Below, piece by piece: positions 5,441-10,227 of a stretch of 10,227 bases of DNA. The stretch's first letter is position 1; every line of letters begins with the position of its first letter. This DNA is from Christensenella sp. UBA5327 (GTDB lineage: Bacteria; Bacillota; Clostridia; Christensenellales; Aristaeellaceae), in contig DHQX01000036.1 of NCBI GenBank assembly GCA_002411105.1, positions 93,733 through 103,959 on the forward strand, given 5' to 3'. The notes beneath the pieces were generated by a model that saw only the letters and a list, made by a program, of their open reading frames with translations, was not told the DNA's origin and did not search any database. The position numbers and the translations under genes were made by a program.

Positions 5441-7303
5441 ATGAACAAGAAAACAAAATCCATCCTCCTCAACATCCTTTCCATCATGGCGCTGTATCTG
5501 CTGATCACCATCCTCATCGGCACAGAGACCATGAACAACTATATCTCCAACATCCTCGTCACCATTCTCATCACCATCATCATGACCGCCAGCCTCAACG
5601 TCACCACCGGGCTTTTGGGGCAGCTGGCCCTGGGGCACGCGGGGTTCATGGCAATCGGTGCCTATACCTCTGCGATTTTTACCAAGACCGTGGCACTTCA
5701 GTTCAGCCTCAGCCTTCCCATATCCCTGGTGCTGGGCGGGCTTGTCGCCGCGCTGTTTGGCATGCTGATCGGCATTCCCGCCCTGCGGCTCCAGGGAGAC
5801 TATTTGGCCATCATCACCCTGGGCTTTGGGGAGATCATCCGGGTGATCATCGAAAACCTGGAGATCACCGGCGGCGCCGCCGGCCTCACCCGCATCACCC
5901 GCATGTCCCGCGCTTTTTCTGAAGACCGCGCCCTTTCAAGCGTTATTCAGTTCTCCCTTGTGTTTTGGATCACCGTGCTCATCATCGCCAGCATCTTCAC
6001 CCTGGGCAGGTCCAGGCATGGGCGCGCCATCATCTCCATCCGTGAAAATGTGATCGCGGCCGAGGCCACGGGCATCCCCACCACCCGCTATAAGCTCCTG
6101 GCCTTTACCATCGCCGCTTTTTTTGCCGGCATTGCCGGCGGTCTCTTTGCGCACCAGACCAGCATTTTAAACGCCAAGAACTTCGGCTTCAACAAGTCGA
6201 TTGAGTATCTGGTGATGGTGGTGCTGGGCGGCATGGGCTCCATCACCGGCTCTATCATCGCTTCCATCGTGCTGGTGGCACTGCCTGAGATGCTGCGCGG
6301 GCTGGCTGAATACCGCCTGGTTATCTATTCGCTGCTGCTGATCGTCATGATGCTCTTCCGGCCTTCAGGCCTCCTGGGCACCCGGGAGTTTTCCATGCTT
6401 TCCTTCTGGGAATCGCTGGAGCGACTGTGGAAACGCCTGTTCAAACGAAAAGATGTGCCCACACGCATGCCTTTCCAGCCGCGCTATGATGTGTGGGAGG
6501 ACAAGCCGGTGCTGGAGGTGTCCAAGTTGGGCATCTCCTTTGGCGGGCTCAGAGCGGCTGACAATGTCAACCTCTGCCTGATGAACGATGAGATCGTAGG
6601 CCTTATCGGCCCCAATGGCGCGGGGAAAACCACCATCTTCAACATGCTCACAGGCGTATATGTCCCCACGGAAGGGGAGATCTGCCTGCTGGGCAAGCGG
6701 ATGAACGGCCAGCAGCCCCATGACATCACCCGGGACGGCATCGCCAGAACTTTCCAGAATATCAGACTGTTCAAGTCCATGTCGGTGCTTGATAACATCA
6801 AGGTCGCCTTTCATTCCCGCATGCTTTACTCAACCCTCAGCGGCATCCTGCGGGACAATGCCTGTCTGAGCGAGGAGCGGGGCATTGACATCAGGGCGCG
6901 GGAACTGCTGCGTGTGTTCCAGATGGAGGATGTGGCAGATGTCCAGGCGAGCGCCCTGCCCTACGGACAGCAGCGCAAGCTTGAAATCTGCCGCGCCCTG
7001 GCTTCAAACCCCAAGGTGCTGCTGCTAGATGAGCCGGCAGCCGGCATGAACCCCATGGAAACCAGCGAGCTCATGCAGACCATCAAGACCATCCGAAACC
7101 GCTTTTCCGTGGCCATCCTGCTCATTGAGCACGATATGAAGCTGGTGATGGGCATCTGCGAGCGGATCTACGTGCTCAACTACGGCAAGATCATCGCCGA
7201 GGGAACGCCCGAGCAGATTCGAAACAACCCCGAGGTGATCGCCGCCTACCTTGGCAGCGTGGATGCCCAGCCCGGAGAAGTGAGGGGAACAGCCCATGCT
7301 TAA
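5441..7303 (+). CDS. Fused LivM permease and LivG ATPase of branched-chain amino acid ABC transporter
   Basis: A single 620-residue frame joins two subunits that are separate in E. coli. Residues 1 to about 315 are the LivM permease: a poorly conserved N-terminus, then GLLGQLALGHAGFMAIGAY (57-75), the coupling loop SIRENVIAAEATGI (199-212), and the usual permease end RPSGLLG (307-313). Residues of about 316-353 are a hydrophilic, basic linker including ESLERLWKRLFKRKD. Residues of about 354-620 are a full LivG ATPase: Walker A GPNGAGKTT (390-398), Q-loop Gln439, signature LPYGQ (506-510, a normal LivG variant), Walker B with Asp530 and Glu531, and switch His564. No Shine-Dalgarno with a suitable internal start is evident at the junction (Met343 has none), so a fused protein is expected. 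Start ATG 5441 has GAGG six bases upstream. It overlaps livF by 8 bases. Permease-ATPase fusions of this kind are known elsewhere. Confidence 0.92.
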   Translation: MNKKTKSILLNILSIMALYLLITILIGTETMNNYISNILVTILITIIMTASLNVTTGLLGQLALGHAGFMAIGAYTSAIFTKTVALQFSLSLPISLVLGGLVAALFGMLIGIPALRLQGDYLAIITLGFGEIIRVIIENLEITGGAAGLTRITRMSRAFSEDRALSSVIQFSLVFWITVLIIASIFTLGRSRHGRAIISIRENVIAAEATGIPTTRYKLLAFTIAAFFAGIAGGLFAHQTSILNAKNFGFNKSIEYLVMVVLGGMGSITGSIIASIVLVALPEMLRGLAEYRLVIYSLLLIVMMLFRPSGLLGTREFSMLSFWESLERLWKRLFKRKDVPTRMPFQPRYDVWEDKPVLEVSKLGISFGGLRAADNVNLCLMNDEIVGLIGPNGAGKTTIFNMLTGVYVPTEGEICLLGKRMNGQQPHDITRDGIARTFQNIRLFKSMSVLDNIKVAFHSRMLYSTLSGILRDNACLSEERGIDIRARELLRVFQMEDVADVQASALPYGQQRKLEICRALASNPKVLLLDEPAAGMNPMETSELMQTIKTIRNRFSVAILLIEHDMKLVMGICERIYVLNYGKIIAEGTPEQIRNNPEVIAAYLGSVDAQPGEVRGTAHA

Positions 7304-8000
7304 AGTCAACCAGATCAATGTCTACTATGGCGCCATTCATGCACTGCATGACATCTCCTTTGAGGTGAAGCAGGGGGAGATCGTATCCCTGATCGGTGCC
7401 AACGGCGCCGGCAAGTCAACCACCCTCAACGCCATTTCGAACCTTCTACCCACCGCGTCGGGGGATATCCTTTTCATGAACCAGTCCATCCGGAAGATTC
7501 CCGCCTACCAACTGGTGGGGCTCGGCCTGGCCCAAGTGCCTGAAGGGCGGCGGGTGTTCTCCCGGATGACGGTGCTTGAAAACCTGGAGATGGGCGCCTA
7601 CACCCGCCATGAACCCGGCCATATCAGCCAGGACCTGGAGCTGGTGTACAGCCACTTTCCCCGGCTGAAGGAACGGCGCAAGCAGGTAGCCGGCACCCTC
7701 TCCGGCGGCGAGCAGCAGATGCTGGCCATGGGCAGGGCGCTGATGAGCCGGCCCAAGCTCCTCATGATGGACGAACCTTCCATGGGCCTCTCCCCCATCC
7801 TGGTGCAGGAGATCTTCACCATCATCCAGCAAATCAACCAGGGCGGCATGACCATCCTGCTGGTTGAGCAAAACGCCCACATGGCCCTCAACATCTCCCA
7901 CCGCGCCTATGTGCTGGAGACCGGAAATGTGGTGAAATCCGGCCCCAGCCAGGAGTTGCTGGTGGACGCGGATGTGCAGAAGGCTTACCTGGGAACATAA
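7296..8000 (+). CDS. livF: Branched-chain amino acid ABC transporter, ATPase LivF
   Basis: Second cytoplasmic ATPase of the importer, 234 residues, the usual LivF length. Visible motifs are Walker A GANGAGKST (34-42), Q-loop Gln80 in LAQVPEGRRVF, signature LSGGEQQ (135-141), and Walker B LLMMDEPSMGL with Asp159 and Glu160. VEQN stands at 190-193 where most ABC ATPases have a switch His; the Gln is typical of LivF. The C-terminus YLGT is also characteristic. The ATG at 7296 overlaps the previous stop by 8 bases, and GAGGGG lies upstream at 7282-7287. It should form the nucleotide-binding dimer with the LivG domain of the fused protein. It is the last gene of the operon. Confidence 0.95.
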   Translation: MLKVNQINVYYGAIHALHDISFEVKQGEIVSLIGANGAGKSTTLNAISNLLPTASGDILFMNQSIRKIPAYQLVGLGLAQVPEGRRVFSRMTVLENLEMGAYTRHEPGHISQDLELVYSHFPRLKERRKQVAGTLSGGEQQMLAMGRALMSRPKLLMMDEPSMGLSPILVQEIFTIIQQINQGGMTILLVEQNAHMALNISHRAYVLETGNVVKSGPSQELLVDADVQKAYLGT

Positions 8001-8010
8001 GAATACACGC

Positions 8011-8045
8011 AAAAATCCCCGTGCCGGCAGGGCGCGGGGATTTTT
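8011..8045. terminator. Strong bidirectional intrinsic terminator after livF
   Basis: Arms 8011-8025 (AAAAATCCCCGTGCC) and 8031-8045 (GGCGCGGGGATTTTT) pair over 15 bases, with one U-G wobble, around the loop GGCAG. The outer A/T runs supply a T-tract on either strand. It ends the plus-strand liv operon 10 bases after the livF stop and can also end the convergent lysR transcript, whose stop is about 70 bases away. Confidence 0.92.
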
Positions 8046-8115
8046 CTTTGGGTTTGCGGCTCATCCTTTTTTGTACAGCTGGTTGAGCAGCATAGTGCAG
8101 CAGGGAGGCATCCTT

Positions 8116-9036
8116 TCATCCTGGTCTTCCCTGTTTGTTGATATAATAGTCAATCACTTCCTGATGGGTTTGCTCTTCAATTCGGCTGTAATAGTTCTTT
8201 TTGGGATAGACATAAATGGCATCCCAGGGAATCGGATCTTCAAACTTCACCTCAACGATGTCATCAAGATTATAGTAATTTTTGGTAGGAGAGGGCAGGA
8301 CGGTGATATACTGTGTGTTTTTAACGGATTCTATCAAGAAATCCCAGGACTTGCTCATCATCGCGATATGCACATTCACATCCTTTGACTTGAATTTGCT
8401 AATCAACTTGTGATGAATCATATATGTCTTGTCAAACATGATCATGGCCTCCCCCTCCAGATCCTTCCATTTGAGGGTTTTCTTGTTCGCCAGGCGGTGT
8501 GAAGCCGACATGAAAGCGCTCAGCTGGTCCGAGTTGACAAGCACTTCATGGAACAAGGCCGGGTTCAATTCACTGGGCCTGAGCAAAAACGCGCTGTCAA
8601 CCTCATCCAGCAGCAGCTTACGCTTCAGATCAAAAGCCCCCGTTTCATCAACAATATATTCAGCGGATGGGTGTTTGCTGATCAGCGCGCGCAGAAACTC
8701 TGTACACAGCACGGTGACAATATACGGGGGAATACCGATTCGTATTCTGCCATTCAGAGAGGACGACTGACGCCTGAGCTCCTCCATCATCTGATCATGG
8801 TGTTTGACAACTTTCAGGGCATTATTATAAAAAGTCTCGCCCACGGATGTTAGTCCTACAATAAGCCCTTTTTTACGGTTGAGCAGCTCCACCCCTTCTT
8901 CTTTCTCAAATTTGATGATCAGCATGGATAAAGCAGGCTGCGAAATACTTAGCTTCTCGCTTGCCGCCGATAAATTGAAGTTACAATTGACGATCTCAAT
9001 CAGATATTTCAGCTGTCTGACATCCAAGTGCTGCAC
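8116..9036 (-). CDS. LysR-type transcriptional regulator
   Basis: DNA-binding regulator of 306 residues, typical LysR length. The N-terminus (DVRQLKYLIEIVNCNFNLSA) leads into the winged helix-turn-helix with recognition region at about 21-40. The linker helix spans about 68-92. The effector-binding domain starts at GRIRIG (96-101), a common LysR opening; the ligand cannot be inferred. The start taken is GTG 9036 with AGGA upstream; TTG 9027, with AGGTG six bases before it, is an equally possible start that would give the more usual MDVRQL N-terminus. It is divergent from the thiolase gene, and the dyads in between fit autorepression plus control of the thiolase. Base composition is lower in GC than its neighbours (48 of 120 bases G/C in 8221-8340), which may reflect separate acquisition. 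The stop lies 71 bases from the bidirectional terminator. Confidence 0.93.
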   Translation of the reverse strand: MQHLDVRQLKYLIEIVNCNFNLSAASEKLSISQPALSMLIIKFEKEEGVELLNRKKGLIVGLTSVGETFYNNALKVVKHHDQMMEELRRQSSSLNGRIRIGIPPYIVTVLCTEFLRALISKHPSAEYIVDETGAFDLKRKLLLDEVDSAFLLRPSELNPALFHEVLVNSDQLSAFMSASHRLANKKTLKWKDLEGEAMIMFDKTYMIHHKLISKFKSKDVNVHIAMMSKSWDFLIESVKNTQYITVLPSPTKNYYNLDDIVEVKFEDPIPWDAIYVYPKKNYYSRIEEQTHQEVIDYYINKQGRPG

Positions 9037-9077
9037 CTGCTTTCCTGCTCATCTCTGTCTGCGTGGTCATCGGCCAT

Positions 9078-9098
9078 GGTATAAGGCACGCTTATACC
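9078..9098. promoter_or_regulatory. Candidate LysR recognition site (perfect dyad with T-N11-A core)
   Basis: GGTATAAG (9078-9085), spacer GCACG, CTTATACC (9091-9098): perfect 8-base arms. T9082 and A9094 give the T-N11-A signature of LysR-type sites. The centre, 9088, is about 62 bases before the predicted thiolase start site, close to the roughly -65 usual for LysR recognition sites. It also covers the predicted start site of lysR, which fits autorepression. Function is inferred. Confidence 0.7.
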
Positions 9099-9101
9099 TC
9101 G

Positions 9102-9129
9102 ATAATAGACCAATATTTGACAATGTCAA
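9102..9129 (-). promoter_or_regulatory. Predicted lysR promoter
   Basis: On the minus strand: -35 TTGACA (9129-9124, perfect), a 16-base spacer, and -10 TATTAT (9107-9102, 5 of 6). Transcription would start near 9095, inside the 9078-9098 dyad, with a leader of about 60 bases before GTG 9036. Its -35 is one half of the palindrome shared with the divergent thiolase promoter. Confidence 0.65.
9117..9129. promoter_or_regulatory. Palindrome forming both divergent -35 boxes; second T-N11-A LysR-type site
   Basis: TTGACA-A-TGTCAA is a perfect 6-1-6 palindrome. Each half is a consensus -35 hexamer, one per strand, and the first T and last A are 11 bases apart. It lies at about -27 to -33 of the predicted thiolase start, where a LysR activation site would lie next to RNA polymerase. 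Only one promoter could be occupied at a time. Confidence 0.6.
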
Positions 9130-9143
9130 TGCATGCGTATAGT
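9117..9143 (+). promoter_or_regulatory. Predicted thiolase promoter
   Basis: -35 TTGACA (9117-9122) is perfect. The best -10, TATAGT (9138-9143), is only 15 bases away, shorter than optimal. TAGTTT (9140-9145) has a 17-base spacer but matches poorly. Such a suboptimal arrangement is common for promoters that need an activator, in keeping with the LysR-type sites here. Start near 9150, leader about 40 bases. Confidence 0.5.
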
Positions 9144-9190
9144 TTAAAGGCAACATAGAAGACCTGAATAAAATTGTCAAGGAGGAAATC

Positions 9191-10227
9191 ATGAAGGAAG
9201 TCGTCATTGTCGCAGCCTACCGCACCCCTAGCGGATCCTTTGGCAGCGCCTTTGTTTCAGCCAGCGCTGTGGAACTGGGTAAACAGCTTCTGTCCCAGAC
9301 TTTGAGCAAAATTCAACTGGATCCCAAGGAGGTGGATGAGGTCATCTTTGGCAACGTTCTCCAGGCTGGGCTTGGGCAGAATGTGGCCAGGCAGATCGCG
9401 GTCGGCGCTGGCATTCCCATTGAAAAACCGTCCTTCATCGTCAACAAGTTGTGCGGATCAGGCCTGAAAGCGGTTCAGCTGGGCGCCCAGGCCATCATGC
9501 TGGGCGACGCGGATACCGTGGTGGCAGGCGGTGTCGAAAACATGAGCCAGGCGCCTTATCTGGACAAGGACACCCGCTGGGGAAAACGCATGGGAGACGC
9601 AAAGCTGGTTGACAGCATGATCGCTGACGGCCTGACTGATGCTTTCAGCAACGTCCATATGGGCATCACGGCTGAAAACATCGCAGACCAGTACACCATC
9701 ACCCGGGAAGAGATGGATGATTTCGCCGTGGTCAGCCAGAACCGCGCTGAGGCGGCGGTTACATCCGGACGGTTCCAGGAAGAGATCCTGCCGGTCTCCA
9801 TTCCCCAGCGCAAAGGCGACCCTGTGGTTGTCAGCCAGGACGAATCGCCGCGCTTTGGCGCCACCCTTGAGAGCATGACCAAACTGCGCCCCGCGTTTCA
9901 AAAGGATGGACGGGTAACCGCAGCCAATTCCTCCACCATCAATGACGGTGCCGCCCTGGTGGTGCTGATGAGCCAGGAAAAGGCCAAGGCCCATGGCTTG
10001 AAGCCGCTGGCCACCATCAGGGCTTGCGCCACTGCCGGGGTTGATCCCTCCATCATGGGCACAGGCCCCATCCCCGCGACCCGGAAAGCGCTGGAAAAAG
10101 CGGGCTGGAAGGTGGATGATCTTGACCTGATTGAAGCAAACGAAGCCTTCGCCGCCCAGGCCATCTCAGTGCTTAAAACCCTTGGGCTTGATGCTGCGAA
10201 GGTCAACGTCAACGGCGGCGCTATCGC
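9191..10227 (+). CDS. Acetyl-CoA acetyltransferase (thiolase), 3' end cut by window edge
   Basis: Condenses two acetyl-CoA to acetoacetyl-CoA, or the reverse, in the cytoplasm. 345 codons are visible of roughly 390 expected, and the frame is open to the last base. It begins VVIVAAYRTPSGSFG; the nucleophile Cys88 lies in NKLCGSGLKA; VENMSQAPY (114-122) and HMGITAEN (155-162) are typical of the biosynthetic-type acetoacetyl-CoA thiolases; Asn316 in NEAFAAQ is the oxyanion-hole residue. The sequence stops within NVNGGAIA, so the catalytic GHP His and the C-terminal CxGGG Cys are outside the window. ATG 9191 has AAGGAGG (9179-9185) just upstream. It is divergent from lysR and probably heads a CoA-metabolism operon running beyond the window. 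Symbols such as thlA or atoB are not assigned, as the pathway is not visible. Confidence 0.95.
   Translation, partial: MKEVVIVAAYRTPSGSFGSAFVSASAVELGKQLLSQTLSKIQLDPKEVDEVIFGNVLQAGLGQNVARQIAVGAGIPIEKPSFIVNKLCGSGLKAVQLGAQAIMLGDADTVVAGGVENMSQAPYLDKDTRWGKRMGDAKLVDSMIADGLTDAFSNVHMGITAENIADQYTITREEMDDFAVVSQNRAEAAVTSGRFQEEILPVSIPQRKGDPVVVSQDESPRFGATLESMTKLRPAFQKDGRVTAANSSTINDGAALVVLMSQEKAKAHGLKPLATIRACATAGVDPSIMGTGPIPATRKALEKAGWKVDDLDLIEANEAFAAQAISVLKTLGLDAAKVNVNGGAI

Noticed and set aside
5404..5922. Plus-strand frame rich in His, Arg and Pro overlapping livH and livM
   Set aside because: Frame-shifted reading of GC-rich permease DNA; it crosses the livH stop and the livM start and has no membrane segments.
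7863..7874. Missing switch His in LivF (VEQN)
   Set aside because: Gln at this position is the usual state in LivF proteins, not a sign of inactivation.
7985..8119. Minus-strand frame of 44 codons, Cys-rich, with an ATGA overlap to the lysR stop
   Set aside because: It runs through both arms of the strong terminator at 8011-8045 and into livF antisense, has no recognisable domain, and its Cys content comes from out-of-frame GC-rich DNA.
1..10227. CRISPR arrays, tRNA/rRNA genes, insertion sequences, phage or defence genes
   Set aside because: No regular repeat array, no transposase or integrase frame, and no RNA gene signature seen on either strand by eye.

Overview
The window is ordinary bacterial chromosome, densely packed and fairly GC-rich (35 of 60 bases G/C in 7141-7200). 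It contains Shine-Dalgarno sites, several GTG starts and sigma-A-like promoters. The gene types fit a Firmicutes/Clostridia-like organism: tyrS with a KMGKT loop, a YigZ/IMPACT protein, a Cof-type HAD phosphatase, an S4-containing RluA-type pseudouridine synthase, and a LIV-type ABC operon. The liv binding protein has a Cys-less signal peptide, which is unusual for a typical monoderm. The taxonomic call is inference only.

Layout. (1) 1-1421, plus strand: the 3' part of tyrS overlaps a yigZ-family gene by 4 bases. (2) 1413-3117, minus strand: an RluA-type pseudouridine synthase is followed by a Cof-type HAD hydrolase in a two-gene unit. The HAD gene is convergent with yigZ and overlaps its end by 9 bases. 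(3) 3118-3334: a divergent control region with two overlapping inverted repeats and a candidate liv promoter. (4) 3335-8000, plus strand: a branched-chain amino acid uptake operon. Its order is binding protein (livJ type), a terminator-like attenuator, permease livH, a fused permease-ATPase (livM-livG), and ATPase livF. A strong bidirectional terminator at 8011-8045 closes it. (5) 8116-9036, minus strand: a LysR-type regulator with lower GC than its neighbours. (6) 9037-9190: a compact divergent control region. (7) 9191 to the end, plus strand: an acetyl-CoA acetyltransferase (thiolase), cut off by the window edge just before its second catalytic motif.

How the parts work together. The liv genes encode a complete importer: extracytoplasmic receptor, two permease halves and two ATPases. 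The hairpin after livJ should keep receptor mRNA in excess over the membrane parts. The lysR-thiolase gap looks like a textbook LysR arrangement. A perfect 21-base dyad with a T-N11-A core lies about 60 bases upstream of the predicted thiolase start site and over the predicted lysR start site. A second T-N11-A palindrome forms the -35 elements of both divergent promoters. A dyad of the same 8-5-8 form lies upstream of the liv operon, which raises the untested possibility of co-regulation. I found no mobile element, CRISPR array, RNA gene or clearly new system; the most interesting signals are in the control regions and the LivM-LivG fusion.
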